This document shows positions 23,563 through 35,639 of a stretch of 64,000 nucleotides of DNA, piece by piece (position 1 is the stretch's first letter; every line of letters begins with the position of its first letter). Below the pieces are notes generated by a model. The model saw nothing but the letters and a program-made list of their open reading frames with translations. It was not told the DNA's origin and searched no databases. The position numbers and the translations under genes are program-made. This stretch comes from Epiperipatus broadwayi. Its lineage: Eukaryota; Onychophora; Udeonychophora; Euonychophora; Peripatidae. Location: contig JAQFVV010006305.1 of NCBI GenBank assembly GCA_028023455.1, forward strand, positions 3,713,001-3,777,000, in the 5' to 3' direction.

Positions 23563-25084
23563 TGTTTCAGTAATATACTTTATTGTCAACTAAGGTTGCA
23601 TGATGTTTACATGCTTATGCATGGGTTAAATGACAGGATAATTTTTACATAGTTGTTTTCACTTTGAGATTTTTCATTGCTAATTTCATAGTTATGGAGA
23701 TGTTAATTTATTATATTCTTGTCATTGCTATCATTGTTTAATTGTTTACTCTCATTAGTTTGAGATTTTGTTATTGGTTAGAATTCCTCCTTCAATCTCT
23801 CATTCATAATCAATCATTGAATCTCTTCATTGGTCAAGAATTTTAATTCTTTGGTTCAGCTGTGCAAGTATCAACATTTCACATTGTCACTTTAGTATCT
23901 TATTCAATATTGGTTTTGATTAAAATAGACTATTTTTATATAATTGCTAGTGGTTGCATGCTCATATAAGTTGGCTTATAATTTTAATAGTGACCAGGTA
24001 ACTACAAAGATAGTTGGATCTGCAATCTTTGCATCCCTGTTTCTTATTTGTTATAGTTTGATATAAAATATTGCCCAATGCTGTCTGGTGTCCAGGCAGA
24101 ATATACATCATGTGCACAAAATGCTGCTCATGCTTTAGGGGTTGGCTTCTTATGTGCAAAATCTGTTGTATAGCTTGTCTTGTTCTATATTGATTTAGCA
24201 CATTGTCTCATGTAGTATTTAGTGCTGTACTATTGTAATATACATGTTGTGTTTTTTCAGCATCATGGCATAAGTTGAAGAATAACTCTATTAACGTATA
24301 AAGGTGACAGTAACATAAGAAATAGAATGTTGGTAGTGCAAATAAGTTTATCTTGATCAAGAAGTCAAAGAACTTCAACTCCATTGACTATTTCCAGTTG
24401 TTTTTAAAGAGGTGCTTATTGTTTATCCCAGTGTTGGACTAAAGTTATAATTGTATGTGGTTAGGTATATGTTTGCCAGTATGTGTGCTCGCTACAAATG
24501 TGAGCATTGTAAGTCTGACATTAATCTCTGCTGAGTGTGCTAATCATACAAGATATCCATATGTGGGGATTGTAGGGATTACATCAAGGAGGCTTTGAAG
24601 CTGCTGAAACATTACAGAGATTCTTGCCAGTAGGTTTACTGTTTTTTGTGTGTGGAAAACTTGTACTATGTGGAGTCCTAGATCATTTTATATAGTTGGT
24701 TGACTAAGTTGTTTGATTGAAATGTCTGTGGTTTTTCCTATTTCTTAATAGTTTGCTACAGAGATGATATGGCAGCTGTAAAGATTTTTGTAAAGTTAGT
24801 AATAGAAAAATAATATATAATTCTTGTTGTTATGAGTATGTTAAATAGTTGCAGTTTTGAGTATAGTGACTATGTTGGTTGATTTCTGTTTGAGTTTATT
24901 TTGCAGTATTTGTCACCAATAAAACAAATGAGCAAAACATCCATCTTAGTTCTATCTTGGTTAATTTATTCAGTCATTTTGACTCAACTGATTATCATAT
25001 CTACATATATGTGTGATTATCTAGAATCCCTTTACCTTGTAACATGGTTCAGTATTAGTTCCTGTTACAATAAACAAATGTTTA
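23563..25084. other. Spacer with less AT-biased islands, unassigned
   Basis: Composition between about 23960 and 24640 is richer in G and C than in the surroundings, which suggests a decayed element. One conceptual frame near 24487-24630 reads MCARYKCEHCKSDINLC with further cysteines (CGDC), but it contains stops. No family can be named with confidence. Confidence 0.35.
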
Positions 25085-26476
25085 AATGATAAAGATGTTC
25101 CAGATGATTGGAAGAATGCCGTATTAATATTAATATTTTAAAAAAGTGATAAAGAAAATATTAGAAATTGTCAAGGGTTGATAGCCTAGCTATTAGCATA
25201 GCTGCCTTCCAAGCAGCTGGCCTGGATTTGCTTCCCAGTCAACACCTTGATATATGGGAAAAAAATTTAGAAATTACAGACTTGTCAGACTTTTATCCAT
25301 TTTATAATTTTTACCAAGATAATTACAACTTGTCTACAGAGAAGTTTGGATTTCAACCAACCAAAAGAACAAGCTAGATTTAAAAGTGGTTTTAGTACAG
25401 TAAATCATAACCAAGTATTGAGATAAGTTATAAAAAGGACAAATGAATATGAATTGCCATTATGATTTAATTTGTATATTATGAAAAGGCATTTGATTCT
25501 ATAAGCATTTCTTCAGTGATTAAAGCATTAGTTCATCAAGATATAGACACCGAATATTGTCATATTCTGAAGAATATTTATAAAAATGCAACAGCAACAA
25601 CTAGATTACATAATGATACTAGGAAGGTTAACATTGTGAAGTATGTAAAACAAGGTGGCTCCATATCTCCAAAATGTTTTACAGCAGTGCTACAAGAGGT
25701 ATTTTGTGGACTAAAATGGGAAGTTAAATGAGTAAAAGTAAATAGAGATTATTTAATTCATTAGATTTTGCAGATGATATAGTTATTTTTGCAAATAATG
25801 CTTTAGAGCTTCAAGAAATGTTGCAAGAGTTATTAAATGAAAGTAAGAAAGTGGGACTAAAGGTAAATGTTAAAATAACTAAGGTAATGTTCCATTGATT
25901 ATCTCAAAAGAAGAAAATAATTACTGATAATGATGAGTTAGAAAAATTAACAAATATAAATACCTTGCTCAGATTATTAGTACAGATGAAAACGTAATAC
26001 ATGAAAATTAGTCATAAAATTAAACTTGTTTATAGTGCTTTTGGTAGAAATAACTTAATATTAAAATGAAATATGTCTGTGTTTAAAAAGAGAGGTTTTT
26101 AATAAATGTGTTTTACCAGTTCTTACTTATGGATCTAAGATTTGGATTTTTAACAGAAGAGCAATGCAGACTTCAGACCACTCAATGAAATATGGAGAAA
26201 TGCATGGTAGAAATAACAAAAAGAGATAGAAAATGCAATACATGAGTATGAGAACAAACAGATGTTGCTGAAATTGTTGAAAGCATTAAAAGGAGGAAGT
26301 GGAATTGGGCTGGACATATTTACTAAAAGAGGTGATAATAGATGAACAATTGCAACGTTAAATGGAATCAAAGAGATTGTAAAGGACTCAGAAAGATATC
26401 ACATGTGAGATGGATGGGTACAGGTAAAAAGGAGAAGAGAGTCTAGAGATCAGAGTGAAAGAGAGCTATTGAAGAA
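25085..26476 (+). mobile_element. RTE-clade LINE copy D (5'-truncated)
   Basis: This is a plus-strand RTE fragment starting in the RT fingers (NDKDVPDDWKNAVLIL, about 25083-25130). It continues past a SINE insertion to the palm. It keeps SISPKCFTAVLQEVFCGLKWE (frame 25516-25731) and an intact FADD box (25767-25778, in DFADDIVIF), then KVGLKVNVK and the C-terminal region to about 26440. Stops and frameshifts make it inactive. It is interrupted at 25170-25266 by a tRNA-Gly SINE. Confidence 0.88.
25170..25266 (+). mobile_element. tRNA-Gly(UCC)-derived SINE, copy 4, inside RTE copy D
   Basis: The sequence runs GTCAAGGGTTGATAGCCTAG, anticodon loop CTTCCAA in stem GCTGC/GCAGC, T arm around TGGATTTGCTTCCCA, then TCAACACCTTGATATATGGG and an A run. 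Perfect 9-bp target duplications TTAGAAATT lie at 25161-25169 and 25267-25275. Removing the insert and one repeat restores the RTE reading (KENIRNYR-type region) as in copy C near 49850. The SINE is therefore younger than this RTE copy. Confidence 0.93.
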
Positions 26477-26625
26477 TGAAAGTCCAATTTAATTCAATTT
26501 TTCCAATCCATAGTTTCTCTTCTCCATATCAACCCAATAGACTTTTTATTTTCTTCATCCATCTTACATGTGGTCTCATTCTAGGTCTATTACATTTTCT
26601 CTGGGATCCAGATTAAAGTTTCAAT
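26477..26625 (-). mobile_element. RTE 3'-end fragment E (inverted against copy D)
   Basis: The plus strand shows GAATGAAAGTCC, TCCAATCC, TTCTCTTCTCCATA, CATCCATCTTACATGTGGTCTC and CTGGGATCCAG. This is the same 3' terminal sequence as 8605-8760 and 48360-48510 in minus orientation. It abuts the 3' part of plus-strand copy D, making an inverted junction. Confidence 0.75.
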
Positions 26626-26692
26626 ATATATATATGCGTGTGTGTGTTAATAATTTTACATATATGTGTTAACATGCCTTATCTAGTTTTCT

Positions 26693-26772
26693 CAGTTATT
26701 TGTTTGGCTTAGCACACTTTCAGTACTGTGCACTTTAGCACTGAAAATACACTAAGCCAAACAAATAACTCG
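26693..26772. repeat. Short hairpin element
   Basis: Arms CAGTTATTTGTTTGGCTTAG (26693-26712) and CTAAGCCAAACAAATAACT (26752-26770) are nearly perfect inverted copies. Inner partial complementarity (ACTTTCAGT against ACTGAAAA) extends the stem. This may be a remnant of a small miniature transposon. Confidence 0.75.
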
Positions 26773-28521
26773 GGAAAGAAGAATTACCTACTTCACCAGG
26801 GTACTACTATACGTACGCAAAGTAATTACAGATAAATAACAAATTAAAATAAAATTATATATATATATTAATAAATAAATGATAAATATTTTAATTCCCC
26901 TATTTAACATCTATTATAAAAAAAATCATATTACTTTTACACATTAACTGTTAAGTAATGGGTCTAGAAAGATTGTGGTAATATCACTATCAATTTATAT
27001 TAATATTACAATACTAATAAAATCCTTTTATTCTCAATTTTTTTTACATTTTATGATTTATTTCATAAAATATTTGATTTTCTTCTTCAATAATAATGAT
27101 AAATGTTATTTAAGTGCAAAGTTTTATATTCAATTAGAAAAAATGTAATCTTGCGATTTTTATCAATGATTTAGTACATAAAAAATGTTATAATCCCGGT
27201 ATTTCACAAGCTATTCTTGAAGTGCGTTAAGTAATGTTACAATTTATAAATTGGGTATTAAATGTTTTTTTATGTCCGTGCTCAAATAATGTGTGTCTAT
27301 TGTTGCAATAAATTTATATTTTCGTTATCTTTGTATCCATATTTTATTATATATATATTGAATGATATTAAATATTTTTTATAAAATTAATGCAAATCCC
27401 TATGTAAGCGTGAGTATATTTTTAATGAAGAACAGAAGTATACTATTTACTAATTTATTAATAAACTAATGCAAATGTTTTTAATAAAAATACTTATTTA
27501 TTTCTTTTATATTAAAAAGTTTAATAAGAAACTTGCAGTGCAGCAATAACATATTTGATTATTCTACTCTGTGGCCTGGGTTTAAATTCAAATCAAGAAA
27601 ATTTGATTTTTTTCTAATTAGGCTTATTGTTTTAGGTAGATAGCTCAATGTTAATTCACCTAATCTTCCACTATGATAAGACAAGGATGAGAAAACATTC
27701 AAATCTTTATCATCCAGTAATTAACAAAGTTTTTGCCATCATTTTTGTATTAGAAGCTCTTGGAGAATTTTCTTTGATATGTGGTGGGCTATTTAAAGGT
27801 TATTTACTTTATTTACTAAATATTTAAAAATAGTATTAAATATTGCTTTATACACTTAAAAATATTAAACTATCTATTTAAGAAGGTATCTATTTATTCA
27901 AAGATAATAAGCACAAATACAAGATTATTGTTGGGTCAAGTGAATTATTTATCAATGTGAATATGATTTGTCTGTAGAGATCTCATTCATAATTATAAAT
28001 TTTCAGTCAGACAAAACTATAGCACTAGCTTTTGGAAATTCATAAATATAAATAAAGTTCTAGCAGAATAATTTAAAAAAAATACTATTATTTATCTTTT
28101 CAGATGTAGAAATAAAATTAAAAATGGCATTTGGTTTATTACACCAAAATGAATCAAAGAGTTCTATATGTATAAACTGATTTAATATGATAAACATGTT
28201 CTACATGACACTTCATGTGTGTCATGACTTGAATAAAACATAAGATTGATACATTATGTTTAAAAGAGTGATATATTTTTAGTTTATGATTCTTATTATT
28301 TAAAATAATTATTTGCCTGTCTTCATATTATTATTACACCAAATATGCTGAAAAGTTTCTCTTGGATAAAATATATTGCCTAAAACATATGTATGCTTTT
28401 ATCTTTGACTTCAAAAATGAAAGACTATTGTAATCTCTCTTAGTAATATGCTTAAATTAAAAAAAAAAAATACATACCTGTTTTCTTTTACTATTCTTAT
28501 GCTAGCACATTACTGTTATTA
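26773..28521. other. AT-rich spacer
   Basis: No gene is recognised. Around 27540-27590 a segment ending GGGTTTAAATTC resembles a decayed tRNA B box, but no fold supports it. Confidence 0.5.
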
Positions 28522-28770
28522 AAACAGGCAAAACTCTCCATACAATAGTGCCACTCAGTGCAAACCAGAGTAATCAATGGATGTAAGAAGGCTTGTGCAG
28601 TGCTCTCAGATCCGAAGCTCCTCACTGATGAAGGCTCAAGCCAGAAAATAGTCTGGGGATATTGGATGAGTAGGCACTAGATAGGGATTTTATGCACAAG
28701 CCTTCTGGCATCCATTGATTACTCTGGTTGGCACTGAGTGGAACTAGTGTGTGGATAGTTTTGCCTGTTT
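28522..28770 (-). mobile_element. Hammerhead-bearing inverted-repeat element, copy 2
   Basis: This is a complete element of 249 bp, inverted relative to the 52878 copy. Terminal inverted repeats begin AAACAGGCAAAACT (28522) and end AGTTTTGCCTGTTT (28770), with arms of about 75 bases including CAGAGTAATCAATGGATG and its complement. The asymmetric loop (about 28600-28690) carries a hammerhead-like sequence on the plus strand. Base identity to the other complete copy is high by eye. Confidence 0.88.
28597..28672 (+). ncRNA. Hammerhead ribozyme in inverted-repeat copy 2 (stem III weakened)
   Basis: On the plus strand: CTGATGA (28625-28631), stem II GGCT..AGCC (28633-28642), GAAAA (28644-28648), TA, GTC (28651-28653). 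Stem I pairs TCCTCA with TGGGGA (6 bp including a G-U), then an internal loop, then ATCC with GGAT and CTC with GAG. The C of GAAAC that would pair in the two-base-pair stem III is A here, so cleavage may be impaired in this copy. Confidence 0.72.
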
Positions 28771-29508
28771 CTTTTACTATATATTGCATTTTTTTTATAT
28801 ATAATGTATTGTACACATACATTTAATTTTGTAGAAGATTTATAAAATATTTATTACAAATTTTTAATGCATTAAATAATTTAAGAAAATCCATACATTT
28901 AAAGTTAATTTATATATTTATTTTCTTAAAAAATATTATTATTATCACAAATAAACTGAGAAATCTTGTGTAGCTTTAAAAATATTCCAGATTGAGGATA
29001 ATATTCTTATGAATAAAAATGTAAATGTAAAATAGGATGAGTGAATAAATATCCAGTGTTGAATAAGATCTGTATAAAATAAAATTAGTTAAAAATACTC
29101 AGAAATATTAAATTAAATAAAATTATTAAAAGTAATAAAGACTGAAGATTATATGCTGACTTAAATAATAGATGAAATAGTTATTAAAGTTAACAGTTAC
29201 GTTTATTATGGATGTTTTTATATTGATATTCAGATGTTATAAACCGCTGACTGCAAATTATAAAGAAATATTCAATTTTTAAATTATATATATAAATAAT
29301 TTAAATCAAAGTAATTATTCTACTATTAATTTTGAGTGATATTTAATTAGATCATAAAAGTATGTATAAACTCAAAAGCTAAATTTATAATTTTAATTCA
29401 AAAATAATACAACCAGCTAAGAATTCCTAGTATATATCACATTATATGCTTATTATTATGTATTTAAAATAAAATTTTAAGTATTGTATAATCTCTTTAA
29501 AGACTTTT
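28771..29508. other. AT-rich spacer
   Basis: No gene or repeat is recognised. Confidence 0.55.
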
Positions 29509-29519
29509 AAAATCATTTA

Positions 29520-29634
29520 GTTAAGCGTTGGTGGTCGAGAGGTCAGCACAGCTGTCCTATAAGCAGTTGTCCCGGGTTAGCGGTTCGCTTCCCGGCCGAT
29601 GCTATGACACACGAAAAATAATAAATAAATAAAT
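29520..29634 (+). mobile_element. tRNA-Gly-derived SINE, copy 5
   Basis: GTTAAGCGTTGGTGGTCGAG is followed by an anticodon arm (loop CCTATAA), then TCCCGGGTTAGCGGTTCGCTTCCCGG, CGATGCTATGACACACG and a tail of A5 plus several TAAA units. Perfect 11-bp target duplications AAAATCATTTA occupy 29509-29519 and 29635-29645. The subfamily with GGTCGAG, a longer T region and TATGACA resembles copies 1 and 3. Confidence 0.92.
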
Positions 29635-29954
29635 AAAATCATTTAAATCTAATCATTGTCTTATAATAGGTAAAAAAATATTTTGTTAAAACTCTATCAA
29701 GTTTAGATAGAGGAAGAATAAAGAGTATATTCTTCTTCCTTCATCTATTTTCGATCCTCATTGTCTGCATATCCCATTGTATACTTTTTCAATAAATATA
29801 TATATTTCAAGCTGTATTTTATTTCTTTAATGAAACAATTAATTTAAAATTCAATTTATCATTTAGATTTATGTCTGATTCCTAACTGTAAAGAAGTTTG
29901 ATGTACTGATTATATAATATCAAAGTGTGGCAAGATGTAGCTATAAAAATTACC

Positions 29955-30046
29955 ATGTTTTCTGGCCTAGCGGTTAGCATAGCTGCCTTTCAAGCAGCTG
30001 GCCGGGGTTCGCGTCCCGGTTAACGCCTTTGACATATAAAAAAATA
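29955..30046 (+). mobile_element. tRNA-Gly-derived SINE, copy 6 (5' end eroded)
   Basis: The sequence TGGCCTAGCGGTTAGCATAG is followed by an anticodon stem with loop CTTTCAA, T arm GGGGTTCGCGTCCC, TTAACGCCTTTGACATAT and an A run. The first bases (expected GTCAAGCGTTGG) are eroded. Target duplications are not clear, with a possible TATAAAAA on either side. Confidence 0.85.
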
Positions 30047-30148
30047 GAATCCTACATAATAAAAGATACAGAAAATTATCTGAAGTAGTATTGATTATAT
30101 TTAATATTTTTTGTGTATAAATTAATAGTATTACTCTCATTTATATGC

Positions 30149-30264
30149 TATATAAGATAAAAATCAAATTAATTTTAAATAATCTTCTGGCAAAAGTCTC
30201 TTAATTTATATAAGATAAAACTCAAATCAATTTTAAATAATTTTCTGGAAAAATCTCTTAATAA
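30149..30264. repeat. Tandem duplication, 58-bp unit, two copies
   Basis: Units starting TATATAAGATAAAA at 30149 and 30207 share TTTTAAATAAT(C/T)TTCTGG and end with CTCTTAAT. They differ by a handful of substitutions and one deletion. Confidence 0.85.
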
Positions 30265-32058
30265 ACTGCCTTTAGAAAGACTGTGGAAAAAAAGTATTAT
30301 TCATCATTCTATTGAAAAATAAAAAAGGTTTTAGTGATTTCATTTTCGTTTTATCCTTTATATATATAAGCAAAAACATTTTTGGACAATGTACACGCAT
30401 GCATCTTTGTGTATGCATGAGCGCATAACTTACTTAAAAATTGAAAGACATTTTTTTATTCACATTGTTTAAAACCATTAAATGTTCAAACAGATGGTAA
30501 TTTAAAATTCTTACAAAAAAGAAAATATTCACGACTAATTTATTTTCATATGAAAATAACAATGACCTGGAAGTTAATTACCACCTGCAATATGAGAAGC
30601 TATTTTAAAAAATACATTTGATTTGTGAAATCAACGGTGTTTTTATGTAATATTGATAAATTAAATCATAACAAAAGTATTTTTTTAATATAAAACTTTA
30701 CAATATAAAAAAAAACAACAAATGAATTTAAATTACTCAAAGGTCATGGTATTTCCAAGTAGAACTACAGAAGCTTCTAAGATAAAAGTGATTACTGAAG
30801 GGGCAACTCTGAGATGAGCCACACAAACTCAAAAAACATAATTACAACTTAGCCATGAATGCACCTTTTTACATATAACAGTTATTTTCCATTTGAATTA
30901 TACTATAACAGGCTCTACAAAACTACTGAGAACGAGAAAAGAGGTTCAAATATATATATATAACATAGAAAAGTACATTGTTACTGTTGTTTATTTTTAT
31001 TGTTATTCAATATTTATCTCATATCAAATTGTCAAAGTAACATTTTTAATTAAGAAAATTAACTTTATAACATACAATAAACCATAAATTCAGTTCCTAT
31101 AAAAGTATTATATCACTTCCACCAACAGTGAAGATTAAATCTTATTTCAATTCTATTTTTATTTTTTTTAAATCAGCATATATATCAACACTCATATGAT
31201 CATTAATCTACAACTTTACTTTTTAATTAATAACAAATAAATAACTACTTAACATCCAATACTGGCTTGATAGCTAAAGCTATGGTCTTACTATCTAAAA
31301 AATGATTTTAAGAACAACCTGAATTGAACCGCAAGCTGTAAGCATGAAAGACAAATTTGTTAACCACATTTATTTCATAAAACTTTTCATATGTGAAGAA
31401 TTTAAAATATTAGAATCGGTTAAATTTTAAAAAGTTATTACATATAGATAGTAAATCTTTAGATTATTCATCCTCTACCTTTATAAATGCGTTATTAATA
31501 TATTTTATATATTTTTAGTATATCCAGGCAGTTAAAAAAATAACAGCTAATTAAAGTTTCATTGCATGAATCAGAAACCAGATATAAAAATTCTATTTGT
31601 TCTGCTAGCGTAAAAAAACACTTTTGTCCACAAATCAATAAAAACTGTGATAAACATAAACTAATACAAAAAAAAAAAAACACTTTAGTATGCAGAAAAA
31701 GATAATGATGGTAAAAGTGAGAAATTCAGGAAATGCTGAAAGATATCAAATAAAGACATAAATCAAACTAGTAAAATTTAAAAACCAGTGTTGTATACAA
31801 GATCTTTTAGAATCACCGAAAATTAGAGGCCACATAAATTTAAAATAAGTTAATGTAAAATTTTGAATAGGCATAAAATTTGGGCAATTCACTACAAAAA
31901 GTAAAATGATTTTGGCAAGATTTAAATTAAACCATGTAAAACAAAGGTAATTATCCCATTATAGTACTTATTTAGTTAGGTGAGCATATTAAGTATTTGT
32001 AACAAATGAAGTGTTGCTTGTATAAATAAAATGGAGACATCCTTGAATACTTATAAAA
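30265..32058. other. AT-rich spacer with a possible tRNA-like relic
   Basis: No gene is recognised. On the minus strand, 31300-31370 reads TGTGGTTAAC, a CTTTCAT loop and GCGGTTCAATTCAGG. This resembles A-box, anticodon loop and B-box order, so it may be an old tRNA-derived repeat. Support is weak. Confidence 0.4.
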
Positions 32059-33207
<1,149 letters not shown>

Positions 33208-34159
33208 ATGAGAATTCTTTTGTCAAGATTTAATGCAAGATTATAAATATTTTGAGAGTAGATGTGACTTATTATCAGTTAAATGTCTTAAAAAAATCTA
33301 AATTTAGTTGTATAACATCAAGATATTCCCTGTACTATTCAAAATTTGATATGAACTTAGGAGAAAACTTGTATACTTTTCCAAATATCATATTTGACTA
33401 CATTCCCAGAATTAAAAAAAAAATTAGACAGATTTGTTGTAATTCAAATATCATGGTGACTGTCTTTTTTTATTTTTCTTAATATAAGATCTTGGAAAAC
33501 AATGACTAATCACTGATTTCCAGAAAGTAGTTGACATCATATTCACCTTTATTGTTTATAGTGTAATGTTAATAACATGACAATCTTAAAAAGAAAGTAA
33601 TACTTTCAATAAAAAAGGATAAATAAAAAACCAAACAAGTTTTATCATTGAATAAATTATTTATTAGTTTCAGTTTTTGGAATATTAAAACTAATCACAG
33701 TTGGGTATGTGTATTTAAAAAAATATTGCTTTCAGGTTTGATAGCCCTTTTAGTTACTATTGTCAAAATGAATTTAAATAGAAATATTAAATTTATTACA
33801 ATCACTTTGGATTTGAATTATAAATAGTTTTTGTATGCATATATGTTAAAATGAAGTTTCAATGGGCTACATATATAAATGAGATATCATCTGGGTTATC
33901 TGTATAGTATTTATTATATAAAAATATATAACTGATGTTTTTTTGGCTGAGTCACATTGACAATCAACTATGTGTAATCAATATTTTAAAAATAACTGCA
34001 GATGCTCGGTAAACATTGGCATATAACAATATTTAATATTCTATCAATAAAAAAAAAACAGGTAGAGATAATTAAAAACAAAAATTATTTACATTAATAG
34101 TTTTATAAAAAAATCTTCCATATAAAAGGCAATTTACATGTCACCACATTTATTGATAC
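33208..34159. other. AT-rich spacer
   Basis: No gene is recognised. The minus-strand PLE remnant may extend a little into the right end. Confidence 0.5.
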
Positions 34160-35560
34160 AATCTTAGCTTTTATTAATTTCAATGGTTTCTTTGATCTGA
34201 CATTGTTAAAGAGTGTCAAATCTATATAGGAATCTGGTTAGAAAAATCAATTCTATAATATATATTAATAACATGGAATGAGAAAGCTGCTGCAGAGTTT
34301 CCTTTAACTGCATTAATATGTTCAGCTCTTCTAGTATTGAGGCACAATTGCTCATATCTACATACAAAGCTTTATAGATGCCACATGAAATTTCATAAGC
34401 ACTATGACTTCAAGAGATTTTGATTCTCCAGTCTGGATAGAATGTTACTATTTTTTTGGTAAGTAGTATATGCTTTTTTTAAATCATAATATGTTAGAAT
34501 AAATACAATATTGTCTATAATTCATTTTATATAAGAAGTGCAAACTTTAGTAGTCATTTTTCTTATTTTGATTGTTTAGGGCTTGAATTAAGACTTGGCA
34601 TATAGTTGTATTATTATAACCATTAACTAATAAGAAATTACTTACACAATTTATTTTCTTCTAGATATGACTTATCAGAAAGATTAATTTCTCTAGCAAA
34701 AAGAGTTTTGGTTGCAGAAAAGATTTGAGTTAGATAATAACAGAATTGTAGATATTCTGTCTCTGTATATAGATTTTCTGAAAATGAATGAAGTTAAAAA
34801 AATATATTCTGTTTTTTGATGTCATACAGAAAGAGAAATTTTCCAACAGTCTCTACTACCATTGTAAATTTAATATAAGTACATTCATTGTTTACAAGTA
34901 TGAAAAAAATCATATAATTTATTTTTATCATGTTGTGAGATAATAAACATATCACCTATATATCTGAATCATACTTAAGATTTTATTAAGTGCTTCTGGC
35001 TTTAAATAAATAAATAAGCTAGTATCTCTTTGAGATGGGTGAACCTATTGGAGTAACAAAAGTATACCTATAATGTTATCTACTGTACACAAAATAAGTG
35101 TTTGAAAGACAATATTTAGCTAATGCAATAATAGGCTGTTAAATTGCAATATTGAGAAGAGATGACTAAAGCTTCATCAACTGAAATATTTGTAAATAAA
35201 GAAATAACAATGCAGCTGACAAGAATATCATTTATATCAATTTTTAAATTTATCAATAGATTTGTTTTTTATATTATTTAATAGACAGAATTGCACATTT
35301 TATTATTTCAAATAAATACCTAGCTGAAACATGAGTGGGAGATCCTGTTGCACTCATTATTAAATAGAGAATATCCGTTTTGGTACAGTTTTGAAAATCC
35401 ATAGAATTTGGAACAAACACAAAATTTTTGTGAGTAATAATTTTATTACACTTCTGACACATAAAGTTAATGCTACTGTTGTCATAGACCATAACGTACA
35501 TTGTAATAGAATACTAGCTTTATTTATTGATAATATTTATATAAAATCAAACTGAGATCA
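34160..35560 (-). mobile_element. Penelope-like element PLE-2 remnant
   Basis: Minus-strand frames, read through stops, give SKFYGFSKLYQNG (cf. PKLYGLPKIHK), MSATGSPTHVSARYLFEIIK (in frame 35501-35274; cf. RPIVSATGSPTYNLAKYL) and VISLFTNISVDEAL (about 35205-35165; cf. FDVVSLFTNIPVDEA). These are followed by RYIGDMFII in place of RY.DD.F, a linker with LKKAYTTYQ, a GIY-YIG relic with CGIYKALYVDMSN, and EHINAVKGNSAAAFSFHV. One aspartate of the catalytic pair reads G, and YIG reads YVD, so it is inactive. It shares closely related sequence with PLE-3, which lies head to head with it. Confidence 0.8.
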
Positions 35561-35639
35561 TTTTACTTATTAAAAAAACAACATAGGTTATTATTAACAA
35601 GTATCTAGAAAAGATATAAAAATTAAAATTATTTCTTGT

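Noticed and set aside
18442-30046. Functional tRNA genes at the six tRNA-like loci
   Set aside because: Target duplications, A tails, variable anticodons and a shared non-tRNA 5'/3' extension identify them as SINE copies.
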